Assembly: GCF_022180365.1 (NCBI RefSeq)
Contig: NZ_BQKV01000053.1
Span: forward strand, 1 to 64,000
Source: Faecalibacterium gallinarum
Lineage (GTDB): Bacteria; Bacillota; Clostridia; Oscillospirales; Ruminococcaceae
Reading direction: 5' to 3'
DNA: 64,000 nt
Shown here one piece after another: positions 18,258-26,822 of the stretch (position 1 is the first letter of the stretch; every line of letters starts with the position of its first letter). Made by a program: the position numbers and the translations under genes. The notes under the pieces are model-generated. The model made no database searches and was not told the DNA's origin. It saw only the letters and a program-made list of their open reading frames with translations.

Positions 18258-18626
18258 ATGGCGATAGAGGATTTATTTAACCACAGGTGCAGTATCTACC
18301 ACCTACGGGAAGAAACCACAAGCCCCGGCTGGGGACTTCCCGGACAGACAGAATACAGTTATCCCGATACCCCAGACTTATCCGGCGTTCCCTGTCACTT
18401 CAACGTGGGCGCGAGTACGGAACTGGCGCAGGAATCCCCATTCACAACGTACCTCTACACGGGAAAGCTCAATCTTCCGGCCGGTACGGACGTGCGAATA
18501 AATGACAAAATCGTGAACGAGGCGAGCGGGCTTGATTTTACAGCACAGGAGCCGCAGGACATACGGGGCCACCATGTGACCGTGACAATACAGCGCAAAG
18601 GGAGCCTTAATAATACCGCTTTATAG
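18258..18626 (+). CDS. Phage head-closure/head-tail connector-like protein (DUF3599-like)
   Basis: 122 residues from the ATG at 18,258, preceded by AAAGGAGG; the longer frame from 18,225 lacks a ribosome site. The pattern of short beta strands (H-R-C-S-I-Y, G-V-P-C-H-F-N, D-V-R-I-N-D-K-I, H-V-T-V-T-I-Q-R-K) resembles the small head-closure proteins of XkdH/YqbH type that seal the portal neck and start the tail. The 254 bases before it are non-coding by eye and may be where other structural genes once were. Family assignment is moderate. Confidence 0.55.
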   Translation: MAIEDLFNHRCSIYHLREETTSPGWGLPGQTEYSYPDTPDLSGVPCHFNVGASTELAQESPFTTYLYTGKLNLPAGTDVRINDKIVNEASGLDFTAQEPQDIRGHHVTVTIQRKGSLNNTAL

Positions 18627-18717
18627 CCCCATATTGGGACAAAAACGGTGGTAAAAAGGTTGTACTTTGGTTATGCAGAAATAGCGGAAATACACAGGAA
18701 AACAGGAGGTGAGATTC

Positions 18718-21700
18718 ATGGCCGGATTGATAGCCCGTTTCAGTTTAATCGACGAAATGAGCAGTCGGCTTGCTGACATAGCGGAGCGCGGACAGGATAT
18801 GCTTTCCAAGTGGGAAAAAGCAGGGGCAACAATACAGACGGCCTTTGACGATATTTCAGGCAGCTCCGCACAAGCAGTTTCGGCGGTAGATGGTGTCGCT
18901 TACTCCATTGAGGACATCAGAAAAGAGCTGGACGCAATGGGAGACGGCTGGGAGAAAGAGCTGGACGCTTCTAATAAGGCGCGAGCTGGTATTATTGATT
19001 TTTCTACCTCTGCTGCCTCGCTGTCTGATACGATTGACGAGTACAGCGATGCTTCGGGGGAAGCAGAAAAGGCTCTGAATGAATTTGAAAAGGCACAAAG
19101 AGAAGCCGAAAATGCCGCCGAAGAATTTGAACGCTCGGTATCATCTGGAACAACCGAGCTTGACCAACTCGAAGCTGCAACTGACCGGGCAAGACAGGCC
19201 GCAGAAGAATTTTCGGAGGCAAATAATGTTGCCTCCGACAGTGCAGACGCGCTTTCGCAGGCGACACAAAATGCAGGTGCCGAAACGCAACAGAGCGGTT
19301 CAAGCATAGAAAAATCTATACAGGGAATGGCGACAGCCCTTGCCACAGCAGGAATCGTAGACAAAATCAAGGATATTGGATTAGCAGTTTACGACCTTGC
19401 CGACAGCTTTTCAGAGGCAGAAAAGACCGTAATCGCACAGACCGGGGCGACCGGGCAGGAACTGGATAAACTCATGGAAAGCTCGCTCGATGTATTTGCT
19501 TCATCGAGTGCAGATAACCTAAACGATGTTGCTGCCAGCATGACAGCGGTTCAGACCGCGACAGGGCTGGCCGGGGACGCACTGGAAAATGCGACCAACG
19601 CAGCCCTCACTCTCGAAAATGCTCTTGGCTTTGAGGTATCAGAAAGCACCAGAGCAGCAAGCGCACTGATGAAGAACTTTGGCCTCAACGCAGAGGAGGC
19701 ATATAACATCATCGCCGCCGGAGCGCAGCAGGGAGCAAACCAGAACGGAGACCTGTTGGACGTACTGAACGAGTATTCAGCGCAGTATGCAGCCCTCGGA
19801 CTTTCGGCAGAGGAGTTTATATCAAGCCTTGTTGACGGTGCAGATGCAGGAGTGTTCTCTGTGGACAAGGTAGGCGACGCAGTCAAGGAGTTTAATATCC
19901 GTGTAAAGGACGGCAGCGACACAACTACGGAAGCCTTTGAAATGCTTGGAATGAACGCCGATACAATGGCGGCCAGATTTGCGGCAGGCGGAGAGACGGC
20001 CCGGACAGCGTTCTTCGAGGTCGTCAATGCGCTGGACAGCATGACAGATCCGATGGAAAAGAATGCAGCAGCGGTCAACCTTTTCGGAACCATGTACGAG
20101 GACTTGGAAGCAGGTATTCTCCCGGTACTCGCTGGAATTGAGGGCGGCTCTATTGACACGAGCAATGCACTAAGCACAATGGCGACAGAGGCCCAGTCGC
20201 TCGGAGACAAGTGGCAGCAGGCAGGCAATTCCATTCAAACCGCTTTCGCAACAGCGGTTCAGCCTACCATTGAGGATTTTTCAGACGGGATGGCCGATAT
20301 TGTCAGCAGCATAGGGGATTTCCTTAACGAAAATCCGGCGGTCACAAAAGGAATCACGGCTCTCGGTGTAGGCGTGGGCGTTGTCGCTGTCGGTATTACA
20401 GGAGTTGCCTTTGCGACAAAGGTTGCAATCCCAGCGGTAGTTTCGTTTGGAACGGCATTTAATGCAGCTTTGGGGCCGATTGGATGGGTAGCCCTAGGCC
20501 TTACGGCTCTTACAGCAGCAGGCACAGCCCTCATAACCATGCTTTCGGACGCAAGCGACGAAACAGCAGGTATGACGGCCACTACCCGCGACCAGTATTA
20601 CGAACTACAAGACCTTACGGCGGAATATGAACGCGCCTGTGCAGAAAGCGGAGAATATTCAGACGAAGCTCTTGAGCTCAAATATCAGGTCGATACACTG
20701 TCGGAATCTTTCGAGGCTAACAGACAGACCGTAGAGGAATTTACCGCAGAGGTAGACGCGCTTTGCGAAAGCACTTTGCAGCTATCGGATGATTTTGACA
20801 CTGCTATGGGCGAAATTACTTCCCAAGAAACAGGTGTCCTCGCTCTTGTGCAGAGGTACGAGGAGTTGTCAACACAGGCAAATATTACGAGAGCGCAGGA
20901 GGAAGAACTGGCGGCCATCACTCAAAAGCTGTCCGAAACCTACCCGGAATTAGCTGAACAATTTGACAGCACAACCATGAGCGCGGAGGAATATGTCGCC
21001 GCTATGGAGCGGGCCTGTGAAGCTCAAGCCGAACAGCAACGGCAGGCGGAGCTGCAAGAAACCTATACAGAAGCCCTGCAAAAGCAAGCGCAACTGGAAG
21101 ATGAAATCGCAAAGGCAGAGGCCAACCTGAACGCCGAGCGGGAAGCCCGTGGCATGTATTATGACGAGCAAATGAAACAGTGGACAAACGGCGGCTACAC
21201 AGAGGATAGTTTGTGGGCGAGCTGGACGACCGACCTCGACGAGTACAATGACGCTCTTGACGAATTAAACGCGGCGCAGGCAGAAAATGAGGCCACGCTT
21301 GCCGAAATCAGGCAGGAATGGGAAAACACAGCACAAGCGACCGAGGACGCAATCACCCTTAACGACGACTACAGAGCTGCCGCTGCAACAGCTTACGAAA
21401 GTGTACGAGCTGATATAGAGGCCCTTTGTGCAGCCTATGACGAGGCCTACCAATCAGCTCTTGAGAGCTTCGAGGGACAGTTTGGCCTATTTGACGAGGT
21501 AGAGGCAGACATGGAGGCCACTGTCGCAAATGCACAGGCGGCCCTCGACAGCCAACTTGCGTATTGGGAAAATTACAGCACCAACCTCGAAACGCTTACC
21601 GCCTATGGAGAAACGCTTACCGGGGAGGCGCGGGAAAATTATGAGGAGCTACTGTCTTTCGCCCAATCTGGAAACGAGGAGGCCGCAGGGCTTGCCGCAA

Positions 21701-22593
21701 GCATGGCGGAGGCCATCAACAGCGGCAACGATGAAGCAATAAGCCAGCTATCCGAAACAATGGGGCAGGTATCAGCAAAGCAGGAGGAAGTTGCGGCTGC
21801 TACGGCGGATTGGCAGACCCAGTTCAGCGAGCAAATGCAGGGCTTTGAAACGGATATGCTCGCCATTGTGCAGGAAATGGATATAACCCCGGAGGCACAG
21901 GAAAAAGCAAAAGCGGCAGTGAGCGAGTATGCCGCCAATATCCGTGCTGGAAAGAGTGGTGCGGTTGCCGCAGCAAAGGAGGTAGCGAACTCCGTCTCTG
22001 CTGCCCTGTCAAGCGTAAGCCCGACAATCCACGTAAATGTTGCTACGAGCGGAAGTATTCCCGGCCACGCCAACGGAACAACCAACGCAGAGAGTATGTT
22101 CCTTGCTGGCGAGGAGGGGCCGGAGCTGGTGGCCCGGCCTGCAGCGGCCTACGCCAACGGCACGACAGACAGTACAGACTACTTTATCGCCGGAGAGAAC
22201 GGGCCGGAGCTTATCATCGGGGAGCAAGGCAGCACCGTATTCCCGACTGAGGAGACAGACAGGCTCATATCCGCTTTGACAGAGGCAGAGGAAGCCCCTG
22301 TATTCCCGACAAGAGATATAGCGGCACTGGCCGAGGAAAGAAAGCCTTTATATATTCCTCTGCCCCTTGACGGTTCCGCCACATCTTCCTCTGCTTCGCA
22401 CAACAGCGGACAGGCGGCACAGGACAAAAATATCTTTGTGCGTATCGGAGGCAGTGACCCGATAAAGGTTGAGGGAAACGGCGCGAGCAAAGAGACTATG
22501 TTGGAAGTCCTTACGAATTACCTCAAGCCCGTACTGATGAACATTATCCAGAGCGAAATTTATGAGGAGGGCGATCTATCGTATGATTATTAA
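18718..22593 (+). CDS. Phage tail tape measure protein, TP901 type
   Basis: 1291 residues from the ATG at 18,718, preceded by AGGAGGTG. The N-terminal 200 residues are coiled coil. About 210-500 is the TP901 tape-measure core (repeated A-A-S-M-T-A-V-Q-T, N-A-A-L-T-L-E-N-A-L and L-M-K-N-F-G-L-N-A-E-E-A-Y-N-type segments). A hydrophobic stretch follows near 530-600 and a long helical rod to about 1090. The C-terminal part has the familiar G-H-A-N-G-T, G-E-E-G-P-E-L and G-E-N-G-P-E-L-I repeats. It sets tail length in siphoviruses. Remarkably, no other tail tube, tail tip, portal or capsid gene is nearby. Confidence 0.88.
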   Translation: MAGLIARFSLIDEMSSRLADIAERGQDMLSKWEKAGATIQTAFDDISGSSAQAVSAVDGVAYSIEDIRKELDAMGDGWEKELDASNKARAGIIDFSTSAASLSDTIDEYSDASGEAEKALNEFEKAQREAENAAEEFERSVSSGTTELDQLEAATDRARQAAEEFSEANNVASDSADALSQATQNAGAETQQSGSSIEKSIQGMATALATAGIVDKIKDIGLAVYDLADSFSEAEKTVIAQTGATGQELDKLMESSLDVFASSSADNLNDVAASMTAVQTATGLAGDALENATNAALTLENALGFEVSESTRAASALMKNFGLNAEEAYNIIAAGAQQGANQNGDLLDVLNEYSAQYAALGLSAEEFISSLVDGADAGVFSVDKVGDAVKEFNIRVKDGSDTTTEAFEMLGMNADTMAARFAAGGETARTAFFEVVNALDSMTDPMEKNAAAVNLFGTMYEDLEAGILPVLAGIEGGSIDTSNALSTMATEAQSLGDKWQQAGNSIQTAFATAVQPTIEDFSDGMADIVSSIGDFLNENPAVTKGITALGVGVGVVAVGITGVAFATKVAIPAVVSFGTAFNAALGPIGWVALGLTALTAAGTALITMLSDASDETAGMTATTRDQYYELQDLTAEYERACAESGEYSDEALELKYQVDTLSESFEANRQTVEEFTAEVDALCESTLQLSDDFDTAMGEITSQETGVLALVQRYEELSTQANITRAQEEELAAITQKLSETYPELAEQFDSTTMSAEEYVAAMERACEAQAEQQRQAELQETYTEALQKQAQLEDEIAKAEANLNAEREARGMYYDEQMKQWTNGGYTEDSLWASWTTDLDEYNDALDELNAAQAENEATLAEIRQEWENTAQATEDAITLNDDYRAAAATAYESVRADIEALCAAYDEAYQSALESFEGQFGLFDEVEADMEATVANAQAALDSQLAYWENYSTNLETLTAYGETLTGEARENYEELLSFAQSGNEEAAGLAASMAEAINSGNDEAISQLSETMGQVSAKQEEVAAATADWQTQFSEQMQGFETDMLAIVQEMDITPEAQEKAKAAVSEYAANIRAGKSGAVAAAKEVANSVSAALSSVSPTIHVNVATSGSIPGHANGTTNAESMFLAGEEGPELVARPAAAYANGTTDSTDYFIAGENGPELIIGEQGSTVFPTEETDRLISALTEAEEAPVFPTRDIAALAEERKPLYIPLPLDGSATSSSASHNSGQAAQDKNIFVRIGGSDPIKVEGNGASKETMLEVLTNYLKPVLMNIIQSEIYEEGDLSYDY

Positions 22594-22751
22594 ACCCACC
22601 TCCCCTCTCCCGCTTCTGCGGATAGGAGCTAAGTAAAATAAAAGAGGGGGCCGGGCGAAGCACTGAACAGGAGCTGCCCGGCCTCTCTTTTTTACCTATG
22701 GCGAACAGGCCCGCTCCCGCTCGCCAAAAATAATATATGCAGGAGGCAGAA

Positions 22752-23675
22752 ATGGAAAATAAGACGGAAAGCACCACGAATGAAGAACTGGTAGAACTCC
22801 TGCAGGCCGCCGGGCAGGGAACGCCGGAGGCGGCGGGCATTATGGCGGAGCTATGGGAGCGGAATATCAATCTGGTGAGGCTGACTGTCCACAGGCTTAC
22901 AGGCATGGACTATTCAGAGACGGGATTTGAGGATATGGAGCAGCAGGCGTATTTTGGCTTTCATGCGGCGGCTTTTCACTACTCCCCGGCAGAGGGGCTG
23001 CGCTTCTCTACCTACGTCACAAACCGTATAAAATGGGAATTATGCCGATACTATGAGAATAACGGCTACACGGTGCGCATACCCGCTTTTATGCGGCAGA
23101 GGATTAGAGACGGGGAAAAGAAGCGGCGGCAGATTGAGGCAGAAACGGGCGCAGCGGCGACAATGGAAACCGCCTTGAAATCTCTCTGCCTATCCCCTGC
23201 TGCCATAGCCTCCACGTTGGAAGCATACCGAAAAATGGAGGCGGCAAGCCTTGAGGCAGAGGCATACGGCAGCAGCGAGGGCGACAGCGTTTCTTTGCTG
23301 GATAGGCTGGCCGATAATGCAGACGTGGAAACGGACGTAATAGGCGAGGTCTGGCAGCAGGAGCTACACGAACTCTTGTTCCGGGCATTACGGGAAGTGC
23401 CGGAGGAGCTGCGCCGGGTAGTCGTCCAGCACTATTTTACGGGTTTATCCCTGTCGTGTATTGCAAGAGAGAGCGGCATAACAAAGCAGACCGCCCACGA
23501 GCGGGAGCAAAAGGCTTTTCAAACCATACGGGCCGGGCGATACAGCGCGGAGCTGTCCGAGTTCTGCCCGACGCAAAGCAGCAGGGAGCGGGCCGAAAGG
23601 CTCATAAAGCAGGAACGCGAGGCTGTGGAGCGTCTGCGGCTTACCGACGATGAAAGGGGGCTTTTGGCATTATGA
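22752..23675 (+). CDS. Sigma-70 family RNA polymerase sigma factor
   Basis: 307 residues from the ATG at 22,752 after AGGAGGCAGAA. Region 2 is visible as F-E-D-M-E-Q-Q-A-Y-F-G-F-H-A-A-A then L-R-F-S-T-Y-V-T-N-R-I-K-W-E. Region 3 is reduced. Region 4 reads V-V-Q-H-Y-F-T-G-L-S-L-S-C-I-A-R-E-S-G-I-T-K-Q-T-A. Such alternative sigma factors are carried by phages and ICEs of Clostridia, probably to drive late or transfer genes of the element. It overlaps the next gene by four bases. Target promoters are unknown. Confidence 0.85.
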   Translation: MENKTESTTNEELVELLQAAGQGTPEAAGIMAELWERNINLVRLTVHRLTGMDYSETGFEDMEQQAYFGFHAAAFHYSPAEGLRFSTYVTNRIKWELCRYYENNGYTVRIPAFMRQRIRDGEKKRRQIEAETGAAATMETALKSLCLSPAAIASTLEAYRKMEAASLEAEAYGSSEGDSVSLLDRLADNADVETDVIGEVWQQELHELLFRALREVPEELRRVVVQHYFTGLSLSCIARESGITKQTAHEREQKAFQTIRAGRYSAELSEFCPTQSSRERAERLIKQEREAVERLRLTDDERGLLAL

Positions 23676-24001
23676 CACGCTATGAAATGGGGAAATACTG
23701 GCTTTTACATACCCTTGAAACTTACCACAGTACACCGCTGGGAAAGCCGGAGCGGGAATTTATTGACAGGCTCATAGACAGAAGCCGACGGGCAGCAGGC
23801 AGCGCAGAGGAAAAGCGGCTGCATAACCTTGTCGTTTTGCGGTATATCACAGCCACAAGGCCGCCGAAACAGCGGGTCTGCAATCTTTTACACATTGGGC
23901 GACAGGGCTATGAAGCTGTCACGGAACACGCCATAGACAGGCTTTTAGTGCTGGCATTTGGAGTGAACGGGATAGACTGGAACGAGGAGGGGAACACATG
24001 A
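23672..24001 (+). CDS. Small regulator with region-4-like C-terminal HTH (ArpU-like)
   Basis: 109 residues, ATG overlapping the sigma-factor stop. The C-terminal half reads P-K-Q-R-V-C-N-L-L-H-I-G-R-Q-G-Y-E-A-V-T-E-H-A-I-D-R-L, an HTH of the sigma region 4/ArpU type seen in phage late regulators. The N-terminal half is helical. It probably acts together with the sigma factor; that is inferred from coupling. Confidence 0.6.
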   Translation: MTRYEMGKYWLLHTLETYHSTPLGKPEREFIDRLIDRSRRAAGSAEEKRLHNLVVLRYITATRPPKQRVCNLLHIGRQGYEAVTEHAIDRLLVLAFGVNGIDWNEEGNT

Positions 24002-24210
24002 CACCAGTAAAAGCAATACGGGCGAAATGCCTTGACTGCTGCTGCGGCAGCGCGAAAGAAGTCAGGCTATGCCCGGTGTATGGCTGCCCGCTCTACCCTT
24101 TCCACATGGGCCACAATCCCAATATACGCCGGATGTACACAGACGAACAGCGGGAAGCTATTGCGGAACGGCTGGCCGGGAGACGCAGGAGCGCAGACGC
24201 GGCAGAGTGA
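23998..24210 (+). CDS. Small phage-type Cys-rich protein
   Basis: 70 residues, overlapping the previous gene by four bases. The pattern A-K-C-L-D-C-C-C-G-S then R-L-C-P-V-Y-G-C-P-L-Y-P-F is a recurrent small zinc-binding-type protein of Firmicutes phages and prophages. Function unknown. It closes a three-gene coupled unit (sigma factor, HTH protein, Cys-rich protein). Confidence 0.75.
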   Translation: MTPVKAIRAKCLDCCCGSAKEVRLCPVYGCPLYPFHMGHNPNIRRMYTDEQREAIAERLAGRRRSADAAE

Positions 24211-24771
24211 CAGCATATAATAATTATCCGGGAATATCCGGGGAGAAAATTCCCGGAAACTATACAAATACGAGAACGGTTTTGCTCCGATGGCTTCTGC
24301 TGCACACAATACAGCCCCCGACAGGGGCAACAAGTAGGCCCGCTCTTGCTATTTTCGAGGAAGAAACGATAATAAACGGGGATTTCCGGGGAGAAAAAAG
24401 CCGGATATTCCCGCATTTTTTATTTTTCGGGGATTTACCAGCCGTTGTTTCCTACGAAACGCAGCTCCGCTCCTATCCGCCCAATGGGGCAAAGTCCACA
24501 ATACTCTGCCTTGAGATACAGCGGAGCCAATAAATACATAATTTTCTGAAAAAACTTTCCAAAATCGCTTGACTTCACTTAATAAGTGAAGTATAATTAA
24601 GTCAGAAGTTAAGACAAGGGTAAGCGAAAGCGGACGGGAGTACCGAAAGGGAAAGCAAGAACGCGACGCAACACCGGGAAACAGGATAAGAGAGATTGAG
24701 ATGCCGCAGAAGCCGCTAGATGTTTAAAGCCTGCCGGGGCTTGCCCGCCCACCAAGAAAGGAGATACCGCC
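24211..24771 (+). promoter_or_regulatory. Intergenic region: repeat motifs, promoter with palindromic spacer, leader
   Basis: No gene is supported here. It holds two copies of the 16-bp motif ATTTCCGGGGAGAAAA (24,234-24,249 with one mismatch; 24,382-24,397 perfect) and an 8-bp inverted repeat CCGGGAAT/ATTCCCGG (24,228-24,256). A consensus promoter is -35 TTGACT (24,569-24,574), 17-bp spacer, -10 TATAAT (24,592-24,597). The spacer is covered by a 21-bp palindrome of CACTTA/TAAGTG type (24,572-24,592), an obvious repressor site. About 175 bases of leader precede the gene at 24,772. Confidence 0.7.
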
Positions 24772-25050
24772 ATGACGGAAAGAATGATTGAAAACAGAGT
24801 GAAAAAATTACAGGAAATCGAGGCACAGCAGAAAGAGCTTGAGGCCGCCGCCGACGCAATCCGGGCGGAGCTGAAAGCCGACCTTGAGGAAAAAGGCGTG
24901 GACGAGCTGAAAACCAAGAATTTTATTCTTCGCTGGAAAGAGATTATTTCCTCCCGGCTGGATAGCAAGGCACTGAAAGCCGCGCTGCCGGATGTGTACG
25001 GCCAGTTTTGCAAGGAGAGCGCAAGCCGCCGCTTCACCATCACGGCATAA
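24772..25050 (+). CDS. Small helical phage-type protein
   Basis: 92 residues, preceded by AAAGGAGATACCGCC. The first 60 residues are a charged coiled coil, followed by T-K-N-F-I-L-R-W-K-E and a basic end S-A-S-R-R-F-T-I. Proteins of this layout are common in the early region of Clostridia phages, but I cannot name the family. It is the first gene behind the palindrome-controlled promoter at 24,569-24,597. Confidence 0.6.
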   Translation: MTERMIENRVKKLQEIEAQQKELEAAADAIRAELKADLEEKGVDELKTKNFILRWKEIISSRLDSKALKAALPDVYGQFCKESASRRFTITA

Positions 25051-25184
25051 AGAAAAGCCCCATACAGCAGCCCCCGACCAAAGGAACGCTGTATAGAGCC
25101 TCCACCCAACACCCCGAAACGGGGAGCGGTAATTTTATTATAGCCGCTCCCCTCCACAAAAGCAAGAGATTTAGGAGAAAAGCC

Positions 25185-25367
25185 ATGAAAGAAAATCAGA
25201 TTAAAGACCACTGCGCGGGCTGCGTTCATTTCCGCCCGCTCTCAACAAAAACGAGTACGAGCCGCTTATGGGCTTGCCATTATATTCTTGACATAGGGCA
25301 CAGCCGGGGCTGCGAAGCCTCTGCCTGCACAATCAACCACACAGCGAAAGGGGCGGCGATAGCATGA
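25185..25367 (+). CDS. Small Cys-rich phage-type zinc-binding protein
   Basis: 60 residues from the ATG at 25,185 after AGGAGAAAAGCC. Cysteines are arranged C-A-G-C-V-H-F...W-A-C-H-Y-I-L-D-I-G-H-S-R-G-C-E...C-T, a layout seen repeatedly in small phage proteins (C-x-x-C, C-H-Y-x-L-D-T-G, C). Function unknown. It overlaps the next gene by four bases. Confidence 0.7.
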   Translation: MKENQIKDHCAGCVHFRPLSTKTSTSRLWACHYILDIGHSRGCEASACTINHTAKGAAIA

Positions 25368-25666
25368 ACGAGATTTTTGCAAAGACTTTTTCCGAACTTA
25401 CCACAGAGGAGCCGCTGGAAATCTATGGCCTCGGAGATACGCCGCTTACGGGCGACCAGCTTTCTAAATTATTTTCGGTCATAAATTACCGCTTTGAAAA
25501 CCTGCTGCCGACCACTACCCACACAGAGCGCAAGCCATTCGAGCTATGCAAGGCCATTTGTAACGACCCGCTGTACGAAACACTGGCTTATGCGATTGTA
25601 GGCCGCTTGTGGGAAATGGGAATAAGCCGGAGCATTGAGCCAGATAGATCACCAGAGGGGGAATAA
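25364..25666 (+). CDS. Hypothetical protein
   Basis: 100 residues, acidic, no recognised domain, coupled by a four-base overlap to the Cys-rich gene upstream and five bases before the next gene. The middle has a hydrophobic helix (L-C-K-A-I-C-N...L-A-Y-A-I-V-G-R-L-W). It is supported as a gene by coupling and spacing, not by homology. Confidence 0.55.
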   Translation: MNEIFAKTFSELTTEEPLEIYGLGDTPLTGDQLSKLFSVINYRFENLLPTTTHTERKPFELCKAICNDPLYETLAYAIVGRLWEMGISRSIEPDRSPEGE

Positions 25667-25670
25667 GAGA

Positions 25671-25910
25671 ATGAGCTATACTGAACTTTACGACGCATAC
25701 GAGGAAAACGCCGAATTACATACAGAGACACCAGAGGTAGAAAAGGCGGAGCGGGAATTTACCGAGCTTTTACACCAGCTCCCGAAAGAGACGATGTTTG
25801 AACTCGACATACTGGCCGGAAAGCTGATTGTGGCCTATGAAAAGAGAGGCTTTTTGTTCGGCCTCAACGTACAATCAGCTTTATTTCAGCAGGAAAGAGG
25901 ACGGCAATAG
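25671..25910 (+). CDS. Hypothetical protein with helical core
   Basis: 79 residues from the ATG at 25,671. The first 20 residues are acidic; the rest has an amphipathic helix and E-K-R-G-F-L-F-G-L-N, resembling small phage/ICE proteins of the DUF6809 kind by general look only. A GGACGGC/GCCGTCC hairpin covers the stop codon (25,899-25,916). Confidence 0.55.
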   Translation: MSYTELYDAYEENAELHTETPEVEKAEREFTELLHQLPKETMFELDILAGKLIVAYEKRGFLFGLNVQSALFQQERGRQ

Positions 25911-25920
25911 CCGTCCGATT

Positions 25921-25958
25921 CCTCCCCTCTTTTCCTCCCCTCTTTTCCTCCCCGTTTT
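25921..25958. repeat. 13-bp tandem pyrimidine repeat
   Basis: CCTCCCCTCTTTT occurs twice head to tail (25,921-25,933 and 25,934-25,946), followed by a partial third copy. It follows the hairpin at 25,899-25,916, which together may act as a terminator. Confidence 0.6.
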
Positions 25959-26012
25959 CTCCTGCCCTACCGCTTATCACCAAAACCGGGCAACAAAATT
26001 GTTTACGGATAA

Positions 26013-26044
26013 CACTTGATAAGTGAAAGAGGCTGTGATATACT
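26013..26044 (+). promoter_or_regulatory. Promoter with CACTTGATAAGTG operator
   Basis: -35 TTGATA (26,016-26,021), 17-bp spacer, -10 TATACT (26,039-26,044). The -35 lies inside the palindrome CACTTGATAAGTG (26,013-26,025), which matches the core of the palindrome in the promoter at 24,569-24,597 except for its centre. The same repressor probably controls both. Confidence 0.7.
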
Positions 26045-26068
26045 AAGATTGAGCAGGAGGTGACGGGA

Positions 26069-26275
26069 ATGCCGCAGAAATACACAGAAGCCCGAAAGAA
26101 CGGGAATAGAAAATGGGACGCAGCAAACCTCGATAGGATGTCCATTGCGTTACCAAAAGGCCGCAGAGAGGAGATAAAAGCGTTTGCGGCTTCACAGGGA
26201 GAAAGCGCCAATGCTTTTATAAGCCGGGCCATTGAGGAAGCCATGCGGCGCGGCGGATGGATTTTCACAGAGTAA
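26069..26275 (+). CDS. Ribbon-helix-helix (Arc-type) protein
   Basis: 68 residues from the ATG at 26,069. A basic N-terminus is followed by R-M-S-I-A-L-P-K-G-R-R-E-E-I-K-A-F-A, then N-A-F-I-S-R-A-I-E-E-A-M-R-R, the beta strand-helix-helix pattern of Arc/CopG repressors. It lies directly behind the promoter with the CACTT/AAGTG palindrome and is a good candidate for the protein that binds it and the matching site at 24,572. No toxin gene is directly coupled. Confidence 0.7.
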   Translation: MPQKYTEARKNGNRKWDAANLDRMSIALPKGRREEIKAFAASQGESANAFISRAIEEAMRRGGWIFTE

Positions 26276-26294
26276 ACACGGGGAGGAAATCACA

Positions 26295-26552
26295 ATGCTT
26301 ATTACGACCACAGATACGCTACAGGGAGTTGAAATCAAAGAATATATCGGACTTGTTTACGGTATCAGTCAGGACGTTACCGGGGGAATTGGAAAAACAG
26401 GAAACAAGCTCATGGCAAAGACGATGGAGCCATTGAAAGAAGCTCTGCAGGCCGCCGGAGAGGAAGTTGGAGCAGACGCTATTATCGGCCTGCGTGTAGA
26501 CTTTGAAAAAGGATTTGCCAGAGGGACGGGCACAGCGGTTAAGCTCAAATAA
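26295..26552 (+). CDS. YbjQ/UPF0145 family protein
   Basis: 85 residues after GGGAGG. The family pattern is complete: L-I-T-T-T-D-T-L-Q-G, then Y-I-G-L-V-Y-G, then A-D-A-I-I-G-L-R-V-D, then G-T-A-V. YbjQ-type proteins form a small pentameric fold of unknown function, sometimes described as heavy-metal-binding. Unusual as part of a phage-like element; probably a passenger gene. Confidence 0.8.
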   Translation: MLITTTDTLQGVEIKEYIGLVYGISQDVTGGIGKTGNKLMAKTMEPLKEALQAAGEEVGADAIIGLRVDFEKGFARGTGTAVKLK

Positions 26553-26610
26553 TCGTTGTAGATAAAGCCCTACGAAACCGCATACACTAACCATGAAAGG
26601 AAGTGCGCAC

Positions 26611-26820
26611 ATGAGTAATCGGGATTTTGCAAAAAGCCTTATAGACCAGATACCTGACAGCCGCCTTTACTATGTCATTTCGTATTTGCAGGGCGCAGCA
26701 GTGCCGGACGAAACGCCAAATGCTGAAACGCTGGAAGCATTCGCAGAGCTTGAAAACGGCGGCGGGCATAGATTCAGTGGCTCCACAGAACAGCTTTTCG
26801 CAGAGCTGATGGAGGGCTGA
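26611..26820 (+). CDS. Type II antitoxin (RelB/DinJ-like C-terminus)
   Basis: 69 residues from the ATG at 26,611 after AAAGGAAG. The C-terminal half P-N-A-E-T-L-E-A-F-A-E-L-E-N-G-G-G-H-R-F follows the DinJ-type toxin-wrapping segment. The N-terminal half A-K-S-L-I-D-Q-I-P-D-S-R-L-Y-Y-V is of the DUF2281 kind rather than RHH. The stop is two bases before the toxin start, the usual antitoxin-first order. The antitoxin neutralises the toxin and probably represses the pair. Confidence 0.8.
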   Translation: MSNRDFAKSLIDQIPDSRLYYVISYLQGAAVPDETPNAETLEAFAELENGGGHRFSGSTEQLFAELMEG

Positions 26821-26822
26821 AC

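Noticed and set aside
17230-22593. Complete prophage
   Set aside because: No portal, capsid, terminase, tail tube, tail tip or lysis genes can be found in the delimited element.
24069-24533. 154-codon frame after the Cys-rich gene
   Set aside because: Overlaps the better-supported 70-residue gene in another frame and runs through repeat motifs; no ribosome site.
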